This document shows, piece by piece, positions 52,131-61,776 of a DNA stretch of 64,000 nucleotides. The DNA is from Exiguobacterium oxidotolerans JCM 12280 (lineage in GTDB: Bacteria; Bacillota; Bacilli; Exiguobacteriales; Exiguobacteriaceae), in assembly GCF_000702625.1 (NCBI RefSeq), contig NZ_JNIS01000001.1, forward strand, positions 2,546,001 to 2,610,000, given 5' to 3'. A program made the translations under genes and the position numbers. How positions within the stretch are numbered: the first letter of the stretch is position 1; the number at the start of each line of letters is the position of its first letter. The notes under the pieces are model-generated. The model was not told the DNA's origin, made no database searches, and saw nothing but the letters and a program-made list of their open reading frames with translations.

Positions 52131-53525
52131 ATGATTCAGACAGAGGAATTAGTAATCGAACGACTTGAGATGAACGGGGACGAGCTGACACCGATTTCGA
52201 TTTTTCGACGCATCGACGGGGAACGAAAGTGTTTACTCGAAAGTTCGACCCAGTCCGGCAACGCGCGTTACTCGATCATCGGGGTCGACCCAGTCGCTCT
52301 GCTACGGGCAGAGGGAAATCAAGTCACACGGCATGATTTAAAGACGGACGAATCGGTTACGACGATCGGTGATCCGGTCCATTTACTGCAACACTACATC
52401 ACACGACCGACAAGTGAACAGGACTTACCCTTTTTAAGTGGGGCGATCGGCTACGTCGGCTACGACACGATTCGCACCTATGAAAACATCGGCGTGATGC
52501 CAAAGGTTGACCGGAATCTACCGGATGCGTTACTCGCCGTCTATGATGAAATCATTTTATATGATCATCTGGAACACCGTGTCCACTTGGTCCATACGTC
52601 ACTCGGTGGTGTGACGGACCGCAGTGAGATGTTGGAGCGGCTAAAGCAAAGAAAGCAACAACTCGAACGGACCGGCGAACAAACGTTGCTCGAACGCCCC
52701 CTTGAAAATATTTCATACCAGCCGCAGATGGAGAAGGAAGACTTTATCCGGCTCGTAGAACAAGCGAAACAACATATTCGGCAAGGTGACGTCTTCCAAC
52801 TGGTGTTATCGCAACGACTCGATGCGACGTTTGCGGGTGATCCGTTCCACTTCTACCGGAAGTTACGGCAAGATAATCCGAGTCCCTACCTCTTTTATAT
52901 CGACCTCGGCGAGTTAATTGTCCTCGGGGCATCGCCGGAAAGTCTCGTTCAGGTCAAAGGAAGACGCGTGACGACGAATCCGATCGCCGGGACACGGCGC
53001 AGAGGACAAACGAAACAAGAAGACGAACGGTTGGCAGCTGAGCTCGTCGCAGACGAGAAGGAACGGGCGGAACATCGGATGCTCGTCGACCTTGGACGCA
53101 ACGATCTCGGCAAGGTCTGTCAGGTCGGAAGCATTAATGTATCGCGCTACATGGAAATCGAACGTTTCAAAAACGTGATGCATCTCGTCTCCGTCGTCGA
53201 AGGGACGTTGGCGAACGGGCAGACAGGAGCCGACGCCTTGATTTCTTGTTTACCCGCTGGAACGGTCTCCGGAGCGCCGAAGATTCGGGCGATGCAATTG
53301 ATTGAACAGTATGAAGTGTTGAAGCGGGAAGTGTATGCGGGCGCCGTCGGTTACTTCGATGTCAGTGGAAATCTTGATTTTGCACTCGCGATTCGGACGA
53401 TGGTCATCAAGGATGGTACGGCCTATGTCCAAGCCGGTGCCGGAATCGTCTATGACTCGGACCCGACGCTCGAATATGAAGAGACACTGCACAAAGCGAA
53501 GTCGTTACTGGAGGTTTGGAAATGA
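52131..53525 (+). CDS. trpE: Anthranilate synthase component I
   Basis: The 464-residue enzyme makes anthranilate from chorismate and ammonia. 'IRQGDVFQLVLSQR', 'NPSPYLFYIDLGELIVLGASPESLVQ', 'TNPIAGTRRRG', 'HRMLVDLGRNDLGKVC' and 'SGAPKIRAMQLIE' are the chorismate-binding signatures. The ATG at 52131 follows AGGAGG; upstream codons in frame fall within the T-box terminator. The N-terminal Trp-feedback region ('LLESSTQSGNARYSIIG') is present. It overlaps trpG by four bases. Confidence 0.96.
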   Translation: MIQTEELVIERLEMNGDELTPISIFRRIDGERKCLLESSTQSGNARYSIIGVDPVALLRAEGNQVTRHDLKTDESVTTIGDPVHLLQHYITRPTSEQDLPFLSGAIGYVGYDTIRTYENIGVMPKVDRNLPDALLAVYDEIILYDHLEHRVHLVHTSLGGVTDRSEMLERLKQRKQQLERTGEQTLLERPLENISYQPQMEKEDFIRLVEQAKQHIRQGDVFQLVLSQRLDATFAGDPFHFYRKLRQDNPSPYLFYIDLGELIVLGASPESLVQVKGRRVTTNPIAGTRRRGQTKQEDERLAAELVADEKERAEHRMLVDLGRNDLGKVCQVGSINVSRYMEIERFKNVMHLVSVVEGTLANGQTGADALISCLPAGTVSGAPKIRAMQLIEQYEVLKREVYAGAVGYFDVSGNLDFALAIRTMVIKDGTAYVQAGAGIVYDSDPTLEYEETLHKAKSLLEVWK

Positions 53526-54088
53526 TTTTATTGATTGATAACTATGATTCCTTTACCTATAACCTGTATCAATATGCGGCGGAACATACCGACGTACAAG
53601 TCGTCCGTAACGATGCGATGACGATCGCAGACATTCAAGACTTGAAACCGGACGGAATCATTTTATCGCCGGGACCAGGCAATCCGAATGAAGCTGGCAT
53701 TTGTCTAGATGTCATCGAACAACTGTCCGGTTCGATTCCAATCCTTGGCGTCTGTCTCGGTCACCAAGCAATCGGACAAGCCTTCGGGGGACAAGTCGTC
53801 CAGGCAACGGACATCATGCACGGCAAGACATCGATGATTCGACAGAACGGGAACTTATTTAAGGGACTGGCGGAACAATTTGAGGTCATGCGGTATCATT
53901 CATTGGTTGTCGACCGCGAGACGGCACCCGACGTGTTACAGATTACGGCAGAGACGACGGACGGGACGATCATGGCATTTGAACATATCGAACACCCGAC
54001 ATACGGGATTCAGTTTCACCCAGAGTCGGTCGGAACGATCGACGGAAAACAAATCGTCAAACGATTCATTGAACTGACAGGGGAGTGA
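53522..54088 (+). CDS. trpG: Anthranilate synthase component II (glutamine amidotransferase)
   Basis: The 188-residue protein supplies ammonia to TrpE. Nucleophile Cys lies in 'GVCLGHQAIGQAFGG', and the His-Glu pair in 'IQFHPESV'. 'LLIDNYDSFTYNLYQ' is the standard start. The ATG at 53522 follows GGAGG; a TTG two codons earlier is possible. Because trpG sits inside the trp operon, it is a dedicated copy rather than the folate-shared pabA arrangement of B. subtilis. Confidence 0.94.
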   Translation: MILLIDNYDSFTYNLYQYAAEHTDVQVVRNDAMTIADIQDLKPDGIILSPGPGNPNEAGICLDVIEQLSGSIPILGVCLGHQAIGQAFGGQVVQATDIMHGKTSMIRQNGNLFKGLAEQFEVMRYHSLVVDRETAPDVLQITAETTDGTIMAFEHIEHPTYGIQFHPESVGTIDGKQIVKRFIELTGE

Positions 54089-54094
54089 CAAGAC

Positions 54095-55114
54095 ATGAAA
54101 GAGATATTAACGAAACTAGCAGCTGCGAAGCATTTACGATACGACGAGATGCAACAAGCAGCACGACAACTGTTTGAACCGAACGTGACGGATAGCGAAA
54201 TCGCCGCATTTCTCGTCGCCTTAAAAGCAAAAGGCGAAACAGCGGAGGAACTAGCGGGACTCGCCTCGATCATGCGGGAAGTCGCACTCGACATTCCGGT
54301 CACGGGAACGGACTTCATCGACAACTGCGGGACGGGTGGCGACGGCTCACAATCATTCAACATCAGTACGACAGCTGCCTTCGTTCTCGCAGGTGCAGGA
54401 GCGAAGGTCGCGAAGCACGGTAACCGGAGTATCTCGAGTAAAACGGGCAGTGCCGATGTCCTCGAGGCATTAGGTGTTAAACTGGATGAAACACCCGAGC
54501 AACTCGCAAATCGACTCGAAGAAAACGGGATTGCGTTTTTATTCGCTCAGCGGATGCACCCGCGTGTCAAACAAATTATGAAGGTCCGGAGCGATTTACG
54601 GATCCCGACGATCTTCAACTTGATTGGTCCGTTAACGAACCCGGTCTCTTTAAAAACACAATTGCTCGGGATTTACCGGGAAGATTTACTCGAGACGATG
54701 GCGTTGACGTTACACCGTCTCGGACGCAACCGGGCAATCGTCTTACACGGGGCGAACGGAATGGATGAAGCCTCACTCGCTGGAACAAACCAACTTGTGT
54801 TACTCGACGACGGAGAATTGATTCGCTTCAGTCTCCATCCGGAAGAAGTCGGATTGACCGTCGCCCCACTCGAAGCGATTCGTGGCGGGTCGGCTCAAGA
54901 AAATGCCGACATCTTACTACGTGTCCTTGACGGGGAAGCGGGACCCTACCGAGATACGGTGTTACTCAACGCCGGCATCGCCTTGTTCGCGGAAGGACGG
55001 GTCAAAACGATTCGCGAAGGAATCGATTGTGCGATCGTCAGTATCGATTCCGGACAAGCACGAGAAAAACTGCGACAATTGCAACAGACGAAACGACAGG
55101 AGGCAATCGGATGA
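54095..55114 (+). CDS. trpD: Anthranilate phosphoribosyltransferase
   Basis: The 339-residue enzyme joins anthranilate and PRPP. 'DNCGTGGDGSQSFNISTTAAFVLAGAGAKVAKHGNRSISSKTGSADVLEALG' spans both the PRPP-binding Gly loop and the 'KHGNRS' motif. 'FNLIGPLTNP' follows at the usual distance. It starts seven bases after trpG and overlaps trpC by four bases. Confidence 0.96.
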   Translation: MKEILTKLAAAKHLRYDEMQQAARQLFEPNVTDSEIAAFLVALKAKGETAEELAGLASIMREVALDIPVTGTDFIDNCGTGGDGSQSFNISTTAAFVLAGAGAKVAKHGNRSISSKTGSADVLEALGVKLDETPEQLANRLEENGIAFLFAQRMHPRVKQIMKVRSDLRIPTIFNLIGPLTNPVSLKTQLLGIYREDLLETMALTLHRLGRNRAIVLHGANGMDEASLAGTNQLVLLDDGELIRFSLHPEEVGLTVAPLEAIRGGSAQENADILLRVLDGEAGPYRDTVLLNAGIALFAEGRVKTIREGIDCAIVSIDSGQAREKLRQLQQTKRQEAIG

Positions 55115-55887
55115 ATATTTTAGACCGCATCATTGAAACGAAAAAACGTGAAGTAGCTGAACTCAAGGTGTCGGGAGTCAAGCAGATCGAACGGTCACCG
55201 TTACGTCGTTCGATTCACGAACGTCTCGGCCAAGACGATTTGTCGGTCATCGCGGAAATTAAACGGGCGTCTCCTTCAAAAGGTGACATCTCGCTCGACG
55301 TCGACCCTGTCGCTCAAGCAAAACGGTATGCAGCGAGTGGGGCAACGGTCATCTCGGTTTTGACGGATACGACGTATTTCAAAGGGAGCATGGCGGATCT
55401 TGAGGCAGTCGCAAATGCAGTTGACGTGCCAATCCTCTGTAAAGATTTTATGATTGACCGGATTCAAATCGATCTTGCGAAAGCGCACGGAGCGAGCTTA
55501 ATCTTATTGATCGTCGCGGCACTTGACGAAGCGACACTGGAAGACTTGTATCACTATGCCTACGCAAACGGACTCGAAGTTTTGGTGGAAGTCCATGATG
55601 AAGCGGAACTGAAGCAAGCAGAACAGCTCGGTGCACGGATCATCGGCATCAACAACCGGAACTTAAAAAAATTCGCTGTCGACTTAGCGACATCGACACG
55701 GCTGTTGCAGACGAAGCGTCCAGGCGTCCGGTATATCAGTGAAAGCGGGATTCAGACGGTCGAGCAGGCACGTCAGCTCCATCAAGACGGGGCAGACGGC
55801 ATTTTAGTCGGTGAAACGCTGATGCGCGCAGAGGATCCCGCCGCCTTCATTCAAGCAGTCAACGGACCGGTCTATGACACGCATTAA
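55111..55887 (+). CDS. trpC: Indole-3-glycerol phosphate synthase
   Basis: The 258-residue TIM barrel closes the indole ring. 'VIAEIKRASPSKGDI' holds the first catalytic Glu and Lys, 'ILCKDFMIDRIQID' the second Lys, 'IGINNRNLKKFAVDL' and 'YISESGIQT' the phosphate and catalytic Glu/Ser positions. The ATG at 55111 lies behind GGAGG at the end of trpD. The product passes to TrpA. Confidence 0.96.
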   Translation: MNILDRIIETKKREVAELKVSGVKQIERSPLRRSIHERLGQDDLSVIAEIKRASPSKGDISLDVDPVAQAKRYAASGATVISVLTDTTYFKGSMADLEAVANAVDVPILCKDFMIDRIQIDLAKAHGASLILLIVAALDEATLEDLYHYAYANGLEVLVEVHDEAELKQAEQLGARIIGINNRNLKKFAVDLATSTRLLQTKRPGVRYISESGIQTVEQARQLHQDGADGILVGETLMRAEDPAAFIQAVNGPVYDTH

Positions 55888-56443
55888 ATTTTGCGGATTA
55901 CGGCGCGCCGATGATGTGATCGTCGCGAGCCGACTCGCCGACTACATCGGTTTCGTGTTCGCGCCGAGTAAACGTCAGGTCACGCTCGAACAGGCAGCCG
56001 AATTGCGGCAATTGGTTCCGGCAACGGTCCAAGTCGTCGGTGTTTTCGTCTCGCCGACCTTACAAGAAGTCGAAGCGGCGATTGAAACGGTCGGACTGGA
56101 TTTGATTCAAATTCACGGTGTGATGGACGAAGCGATTCGTAGACAAACGAAAATTCCAATCATTCAGGCACTCGTCGCGGGCGCTACTTCAATCGATACG
56201 GAAGCCGATTATATACTTTACGACGCGCCGGAAGCTGGAAGCGGGCAACCGTTCGATTGGTCGACGGATTTAACAAGTACCCGACCGATGTTCGTCGCCG
56301 GCGGTTTGACACCATCGAACGTCGCAGCAGCGATCGCGCGCTATCAGCCGTTCGCAGTGGATGTCTCGAGTGGAATCGAAACGGAGTTTCAAAAAGATCA
56401 ACAAAAAATGCTGGCATTCGCACATGCCGTAAAGGGGAGATGA
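55874..56443 (+). CDS. trpF: Phosphoribosylanthranilate isomerase
   Basis: The 189-residue TIM barrel makes the trpC substrate. '[13 protein letters not shown]' holds the catalytic Cys, '[12 protein letters not shown]' is the conserved second strand, and 'VDVSSGIE' the phosphate-binding end, including the paired Asp. It overlaps trpC by 14 bases. Confidence 0.94.
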   Translation: MTRIKFCGLRRADDVIVASRLADYIGFVFAPSKRQVTLEQAAELRQLVPATVQVVGVFVSPTLQEVEAAIETVGLDLIQIHGVMDEAIRRQTKIPIIQALVAGATSIDTEADYILYDAPEAGSGQPFDWSTDLTSTRPMFVAGGLTPSNVAAAIARYQPFAVDVSSGIETEFQKDQQKMLAFAHAVKGR

Positions 56444-56448
56444 GCACG

Positions 56449-57645
56449 ATGGGTTATTCACAACCAGATGCACTTGGTCAATATGGAGTTTATGGTGGAC
56501 GCTACATTCCGGAAACATTGATGCAAGCCGTTCTTGAACTGGAACAGGCCTATGTCGAAGTCAAAGAGGATCCGGCGTTTTATGAACGGATGAACGATCT
56601 CTTAAAAAATTACGTCGGGCGTGAGACACCACTCTACTTCGCGGAACATTTGACGCGGGAAATCGGTGGCGCAAAGATTTACTTGAAACGGGAAGACCTG
56701 AACCATACGGGCGCTCATAAAATCAATAATACGATTGGACAAGCTCTACTCGCAGAGCGGATGGGGAAACGAAAAATCGTCGCCGAGACCGGTGCCGGAC
56801 AACACGGTGTTGCGACGGCGACCGTCTGTGCCTTACTTGATTTAGAATGTGTCATCTTCATGGGGGAAGAGGATGTCCGGCGTCAAGAATTGAACGTCTT
56901 CCGGATGGAACTGCTTGGGGCGAAGGTCATCCCGGTCACACAGGGCAGTCGGACCCTGAAGGATGCCGTTAATGAAGCGTTACGTTACTGGGTCAAACAT
57001 GTTGAGGATACACACTATTTGATGGGATCGGTTCTCGGGCCACATCCGTTCCCGGAACTTGTCCGTGACTTCCAAGCCGTCATCGGGAAAGAGACGCGGG
57101 CGCAAATTCTTGAAAAAGAGGGTGTCTTACCGGACGCGATCGTCGCTTGTGTCGGTGGCGGGAGTAACGCGATTGGTATGTTCCATCCGTTCATCGATGA
57201 TGAAACGGTTGCGCTGTACGGAATTGAAGCAGCGGGAGACGGAATTGAGACGGACAAACATGCAGCGACGATGACGAAAGGGGAAGTCGGTGTCTTACAC
57301 GGGTCGATGATGTACTTGCTACAGGATGCGCACGGTCAAGTCACGGAAGCCCATTCGATTTCAGCCGGGCTCGATTATCCAGGCGTCGGACCGGAACATA
57401 GTCTCTTAAAAGACATTGGCCGTGTCCAGTATGAAGCCGTCACGGATCAAGAAGCACTCGATGCGCTCCAGTTGTTATGCCAAAAAGAAGGCATCATTCC
57501 AGCGCTCGAAACAGCCCATGCCGTCGCCCATGCGACGAAGCTTGCGAAAGACATGTCGGAAGACGAGATTCTCGTCATCTGTTTATCCGGTCGTGGTGAT
57601 AAAGATGTCATGACGGTCAGATCGGCCTTAAAGGGGGAAGCGTGA
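56449..57645 (+). CDS. trpB: Tryptophan synthase beta chain
   Basis: The 398-residue PLP enzyme joins indole and serine. PLP-Lys lies in '[19 protein letters not shown]', the Glu of '[14 protein letters not shown]' is the general acid/base, and '[15 protein letters not shown]' binds the PLP phosphate. The ATG at 56449 is preferred to that at 56440, because AAAGGGGAG directly abuts the latter. A far longer open frame upstream overlaps trpF and is not used. It overlaps trpA by one base. Confidence 0.96.
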   Translation: MGYSQPDALGQYGVYGGRYIPETLMQAVLELEQAYVEVKEDPAFYERMNDLLKNYVGRETPLYFAEHLTREIGGAKIYLKREDLNHTGAHKINNTIGQALLAERMGKRKIVAETGAGQHGVATATVCALLDLECVIFMGEEDVRRQELNVFRMELLGAKVIPVTQGSRTLKDAVNEALRYWVKHVEDTHYLMGSVLGPHPFPELVRDFQAVIGKETRAQILEKEGVLPDAIVACVGGGSNAIGMFHPFIDDETVALYGIEAAGDGIETDKHAATMTKGEVGVLHGSMMYLLQDAHGQVTEAHSISAGLDYPGVGPEHSLLKDIGRVQYEAVTDQEALDALQLLCQKEGIIPALETAHAVAHATKLAKDMSEDEILVICLSGRGDKDVMTVRSALKGEA

Positions 57646-58424
57646 TGCGATTAGAACAAGCAATCCGAACAGTCAATGACCGTGGTGAAAAAGCATTTAT
57701 TCCGTATGTCATGGGAGGAGACGGGGGAATCGACCGTCTGCCGGACATTTTGTCATTCCTCGAACGGAGCGGGGCGACCGCGATCGAAGTCGGTGTCCCG
57801 TTCTCAGATCCTGTCGCGGATGGACCGGTCATTCAAGAAGCCGGTCTCCGCGCGCTTGCACACGAAGTTAGCTTACACGACGTCCTCGAAGCGATTCGGG
57901 TCGCACGTCAAGAAACGACGGTCCCGATCGTCGTCATGACCTACTTGAATCCAATCTTCCGCTTCGGCATCGATGCCTTTCTCGCGACATGTCGCGAAGT
58001 CGGGGTCGACGGCTTAATCATTCCGGACTTACCACTTGAACAGAGTGCACAGTTTTTTGCGAAGCATGACAAACAAGACATCGCCCTCGTCCAACTTGTT
58101 TCATTGACGAGTCCGATTGAACGGATTCAAAAAATCGCGAATCAAAGCGAAGGATTCCTGTATGCCGTCACGGTCAATGGGACGACTGGGGGACAGACGA
58201 CGTTCGGTGAGTCGCTCGAAGCCCACCTCGCTCGTGTCGCAGAGTTAAGTCCCGTTCCGGTCCTCGCCGGATTTGGAATCAGTACGCCAGCACACGTCAA
58301 ACAGTTAGGGGCTTCGGTCGCGGGTGTCATCGTCGGTAGTAAAATCGTTGAATTGTTACAACAAGAAGATACATCAGCGATTGAGCAATTGATGGCAGCC
58401 CGGTTACCCGATCTTCACGTCTAA
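57645..58424 (+). CDS. trpA: Tryptophan synthase alpha chain
   Basis: The 259-residue TIM barrel splits indole-3-glycerol phosphate and channels indole to TrpB. 'AIEVGVPFSDPVADGPVIQEAGLRAL' contains the catalytic Glu and Asp, and 'LAGFGISTPAHVKQLG' and 'GVIVGSKIVE' the phosphate site. The ATG at 57645 follows AAGGGGGAAGC. It closes the seven-gene operon; a three-hairpin repeat that can terminate follows. Confidence 0.95.
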   Translation: MRLEQAIRTVNDRGEKAFIPYVMGGDGGIDRLPDILSFLERSGATAIEVGVPFSDPVADGPVIQEAGLRALAHEVSLHDVLEAIRVARQETTVPIVVMTYLNPIFRFGIDAFLATCREVGVDGLIIPDLPLEQSAQFFAKHDKQDIALVQLVSLTSPIERIQKIANQSEGFLYAVTVNGTTGGQTTFGESLEAHLARVAELSPVPVLAGFGISTPAHVKQLGASVAGVIVGSKIVELLQQEDTSAIEQLMAARLPDLHV

Positions 58425-58434
58425 CTAAAAAGGT

Positions 58435-58538
58435 CTGACTCGTCAGTCAGACCGACATCAATTCTTGTGACGGACGTTTCCGTCCTGCATCAATCAAATG
58501 GCCGATGATCTCAGGGATCATCGGCCATTTCTATGCCT
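58435..58538. repeat. Three-hairpin intergenic repeat, copy B (acts as trp terminator)
   Basis: This 104-base segment aligns with copy A at 21248-21358; the size difference lies mostly in the loop of the last hairpin. Its stems are GGTCTGAC/GTCAGACC (58432-58453), GACGGA/TCCGTC, and AAATGGCCGATGAT/ATCATCGGCCATTT (58497-58530). It lacks a long T tract after the last stem. Confidence 0.75.
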
Positions 58539-58646
58539 CTTCTCGCTCACGACGTTCTGAGATGTATACAAGGCAGGAAAGGTTTCATCTTTTCCTGCAG
58601 GAGTCAGGGAAAGCGAAGCTTTTGTATCTCAGGTCGCGTCAACAGC

Positions 58647-60647
58647 TTATCGTCCCTCCGCATCTTTCAAGACTTCCGCGACAAGGCCGGAAACATATGG
58701 ACTGCCACGGTCTTCCTGTTCGACCGATTCAATCATCATCGCGACGAGTAACGTCGGGTCATCGTTGTCATAACCGACGAAAAAGCCATTTTCCTTTCCT
58801 TTTGTTTCTCCAGCTTGCTTGAGTTCAGCCGTTCCCGTCTTACCGGCAACGGCGACTTCCTGTATGTCAGCAGGTAAGTCATAACCCGCATGGACGACAT
58901 CATACAAATCTTTTCGGATCATCGAGGCGTCATTCTTAGAGATTAAATCCTGTTTCCAGACTTGTTTCGTTTTTTCATCCGCCCGTAACGTTGGCTGATA
59001 GATGGTTCCGTCTGTCAAAAAGATTTCGTACATCGAAGCGAGGTGAACGATGTTCGTCAACATCTGACCTTGTCCGTACGATGTATCCATTAACTGACCG
59101 TCAGATGAAATGGTACCGTCGTTTGAAATCTGTGAAGCCCGCATCGGATAGGCGAACGGAATTTTTTCACCGTAACCGAGTGCCTGGAGTCCATCCGTAA
59201 AAGTGTCGGCTCCGACTTCAAGCGTCGACTGCGCGAAGTAAATATTATCCGAGTAGACTAGCGCATTGTGTAAATCGACAGGATCCGGCGTCTCATGGAT
59301 CCGGGTGACATTGAAACCATCCTTTTTCCACTTTAAGCCGTCAATCGAATAGGCTTTATCGGGATCTAATTTTCCGGCCTTCAGACCGATAGAAGCCGTC
59401 AGTGGTTTTTGTGTCGATCCGGGTGCAAAGGCACTCGTGAAGCGATTGAGTAAGGGTTGATCTGGATCATTCGTTAATGTGTCGAGTCGATCTTGTGAGA
59501 TACCGAGTGTGAACTCACTCGGATCAAACCCCGGTGAGCTGACGAGGGTCCGTGTTTCACCGGTTCTTGGATCGATTGCAGTTGCGACACCCGGTTCACC
59601 GTTCATCGTCTCGTACGTCGACTGTTGGAGCGCACCATCGATCGTCAGCGTAATGTCTTTCCCGTCTTTGACCTTCGTCTCGGCGACGGTTACCGGTTCG
59701 TCCTGATCCGACTTCACGATTTCGATGCTCGTTCCGGACTGGCCACGAAGTTCATCATCGAATACTTGTTCAAGTCCGCGTTTACCAACCCGTTCACCGG
59801 CTTGGATTTTATGGTTCGACTGTTTGACGTCTTCAGCAGTCGCCGCACCAATATAACCGATTAAATGGGAAGTCGCTTCACCGTATGGGTAAGTCCGCAC
59901 TTCCGTTTCCTTGACGCTGACCCCTTTGATTGCCTCCAGTTGCTTAACAATTGCTTCTTTAGACGGATCAAATGTTTTTAACGGAACAAACTGACCGTCT
60001 TTGACCCAAGATGCCGATAGGGCGTCGTCAATCGAATTCGTCGACCGGTCGAGGAGAGAAGCGACTTTCTTTTTGGTCGTGTCATCCAGCTGGCCAGCTG
60101 TCACACCGACTTCAAAGCCTTGACCAGTCGTCGCGAGTGGTTTTTCATTCCGATCGATTAACTCACCGCGTTTTGCGGTAAGCGTGTTCAATTTGATTTG
60201 ATCCGCTTGTTCGAAGTCTTCGAACAGGAAGGAAGGATCCCAGTCGACGTACCAATTGTCTGTATCTTTTTTTGTCTCGTAGACGAGTGGGACATCTTTC
60301 TTGAACGATACAGGTCCTGCAACCGTATCGAATTTGACGGTGACGGGCAATAGTTGTTTCTTCTCATCATCTGAGTCGGGTGCTTTTCCTGGTGTAATGG
60401 AAATATTTTTGATTTCAAGCGTATCGTTCAATTTTTTCGTTCGTTCGATGAACTGACTTTCACCGTACTCTTTTTGTGTCGTTTGACTAACATAATCCGC
60501 ATACATCTTGTCATAATCTTGTTTTTCCCAAAGCTTTGAATAGGAAGCGAGTCGTTCTTCTGCTGTCGGCTGATCTTGACAGCCGACAAGGATGCCGATG
60601 CTCGTGGCGCTTGCCGCAACGAGCAGCATGGATTGTCGTTTCAACAT
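58647..60647 (-). CDS. MecA/PbpC-type penicillin-binding lipoprotein (class B transpeptidase)
   Basis: The 666-residue protein has a lipoprotein signal ending 'IGILVGC' (lipid-accepting Cys23) and an NTF2-like MecA_N domain (about 28-145). A dimerisation domain spans about 150-330, followed by a transpeptidase domain. Active-site motifs are Ser411-Thr-Gln-Lys414 (SxxK), Ser466-Asp-Asn468 (SxN) and Lys603-Thr-Gly605 (KTG). It cross-links septal peptidoglycan outside the membrane. This architecture is shared by B. subtilis PbpC and staphylococcal PBP2a; family membership alone does not show low beta-lactam affinity. Confidence 0.92.
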   Translation of the reverse strand: MLKRQSMLLVAASATSIGILVGCQDQPTAEERLASYSKLWEKQDYDKMYADYVSQTTQKEYGESQFIERTKKLNDTLEIKNISITPGKAPDSDDEKKQLLPVTVKFDTVAGPVSFKKDVPLVYETKKDTDNWYVDWDPSFLFEDFEQADQIKLNTLTAKRGELIDRNEKPLATTGQGFEVGVTAGQLDDTTKKKVASLLDRSTNSIDDALSASWVKDGQFVPLKTFDPSKEAIVKQLEAIKGVSVKETEVRTYPYGEATSHLIGYIGAATAEDVKQSNHKIQAGERVGKRGLEQVFDDELRGQSGTSIEIVKSDQDEPVTVAETKVKDGKDITLTIDGALQQSTYETMNGEPGVATAIDPRTGETRTLVSSPGFDPSEFTLGISQDRLDTLTNDPDQPLLNRFTSAFAPGSTQKPLTASIGLKAGKLDPDKAYSIDGLKWKKDGFNVTRIHETPDPVDLHNALVYSDNIYFAQSTLEVGADTFTDGLQALGYGEKIPFAYPMRASQISNDGTISSDGQLMDTSYGQGQMLTNIVHLASMYEIFLTDGTIYQPTLRADEKTKQVWKQDLISKNDASMIRKDLYDVVHAGYDLPADIQEVAVAGKTGTAELKQAGETKGKENGFFVGYDNDDPTLLVAMMIESVEQEDRGSPYVSGLVAEVLKDAEGR

Positions 60648-60745
60648 GAATTCCTCCTTAGAAGCGAATATTTAATTAACTTACCACTGTTTGGAGGAAT
60701 TTTCATCTAACTGACATGGGAAACACTGTTTAAGGTTACGTATAC

Positions 60746-60780
60746 AAAAAAACCACTGACGAAGATTCCGTCAGTGGTGG
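60746..60780 (-). terminator. Terminator after the M23 peptidase gene
   Basis: On the reverse strand ACCACTGAC/GTCAGTGGT forms a stem with an eight-base loop followed by seven T residues, just before the PBP gene's leader. Confidence 0.85.
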
Positions 60781-60785
60781 TTGAG

Positions 60786-61508
60786 TTAATTAAAGTAGTT
60801 CAGTGGATTGATACTGCTTGCAGCAGATGACGCACTGTAGACGTATGAACCACGGTGTAGTTCAAAGTGAAGGTGGGCGCCGAAGGCGTTTCCGGTTGCA
60901 CCGACCGTCCCGATTTTTGCTCCTTTTGCAATCGTTTGACCGGCATATACCGAGCGACTGTTCAAATGGGCGTAGACCGTCGTGTACGCAAGTCCATTGA
61001 TTGTGTGCGTCATCATAACGTAATTGCCATAAGCACCGTAATTACGAGACGTGATGACTTTACCGGCAGCAGAAGCATAGACGGGAGTTCCTGTTGCAGC
61101 GCCGATATCGATTCCGTTGTGGAACGTATAACCGTAAACGCCGCTCGCTGCGCCGTAGCCTTGTGTGATTGGACCACTTGCAGGTCGTGAAAAGCTACTC
61201 GATGCTTTTGTTGCAGTCGTTGTTGTGACTTTATACTTTTTGACATACTTGGAAGCGACATAACGGGAAGAACCTGAGTATGAAATTTTCGTCCATGATC
61301 CGGATACGCCGAGGTATTTGTATGTTTTTCCTTTATTGACGGTTCCGACTGCTTTATAGGCAGTCGATGGACCCGTTCGAACACGGAGACCGTCAGCCAT
61401 TACTTTTACTTTATATGTAGTTGCTGCTTCGACTTTTTCGATGCCTGTCGTTGCGAAGCCCGAAACCATCAGTGCTGTCATTGTCATTGTTGTTAACATA
61501 CGTTTCAT
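60786..61508 (-). CDS. Secreted SH3b-M23 (LytM-type) peptidoglycan endopeptidase
   Basis: The 240-residue protein has a signal peptide cleaved near 'VEA' (residue 28) and a bacterial SH3 domain (about 30-92, 'DGLRVRTGPSTAYKAVGTV'). A Thr/Ser linker and an M23 domain follow. Zinc ligands are His130 and Asp134 in 'HNGIDI' and His214 in 'HLHFEL', with His181 also conserved. It should cut peptide cross-bridges in the wall. The start follows AGGAGG. It lies upstream of, and reads toward, the PBP gene but has its own terminator. Confidence 0.93.
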   Translation of the reverse strand: MKRMLTTMTMTALMVSGFATTGIEKVEAATTYKVKVMADGLRVRTGPSTAYKAVGTVNKGKTYKYLGVSGSWTKISYSGSSRYVASKYVKKYKVTTTTATKASSSFSRPASGPITQGYGAASGVYGYTFHNGIDIGAATGTPVYASAAGKVITSRNYGAYGNYVMMTHTINGLAYTTVYAHLNSRSVYAGQTIAKGAKIGTVGATGNAFGAHLHFELHRGSYVYSASSAASSINPLNYFN

Positions 61509-61623
61509 ATGTAGTTCCTCCTAGTTGGGAAAAGGCGACGGACATCAGTAAAACTAAGTCTTTTTATGTTGGAAGATAAAAGATCTATGTAGTTAATGTT
61601 AAAAATGTTTTCTTGATAGAATG

Positions 61624-61630
61624 ATTATAG
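61624..61630 (-). promoter_or_regulatory. Possible extended -10 promoter of the M23 peptidase gene
   Basis: TG-C-TATAAT on the reverse strand lies about 115 bases before the start codon, with no clear -35 box. A long AT-rich leader would result. Confidence 0.35.
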
Positions 61631-61727
61631 CATCGGAAATAAAGGGGAAATATTTCAGTTTTGTTTCAAAGTTATCATTGTATAACATATATTGTAATGG
61701 GCATTATTGGGTTTAAAAGAGCGCAAG

Positions 61728-61765
61728 AAACCTCCCGCTGTTTTGAAAACGCGGGAGGTTGCAAG
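61728..61765 (-). terminator. Terminator of the lipid kinase gene
   Basis: On the reverse strand CAACCTCCCGC/GCGGGAGGTTTC forms a stem around an A/T-rich loop, followed by TTGCGCTCTTTT. The T tract is interrupted. Confidence 0.65.
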
Positions 61766-61776
61766 TATTGTTTCAA

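Noticed and set aside
51597-52168. Two open frames of 78 and 68 codons between bkdB and trpE
   Set aside because: They lie within the two T-box elements and cross their terminators; neither has a ribosome site.
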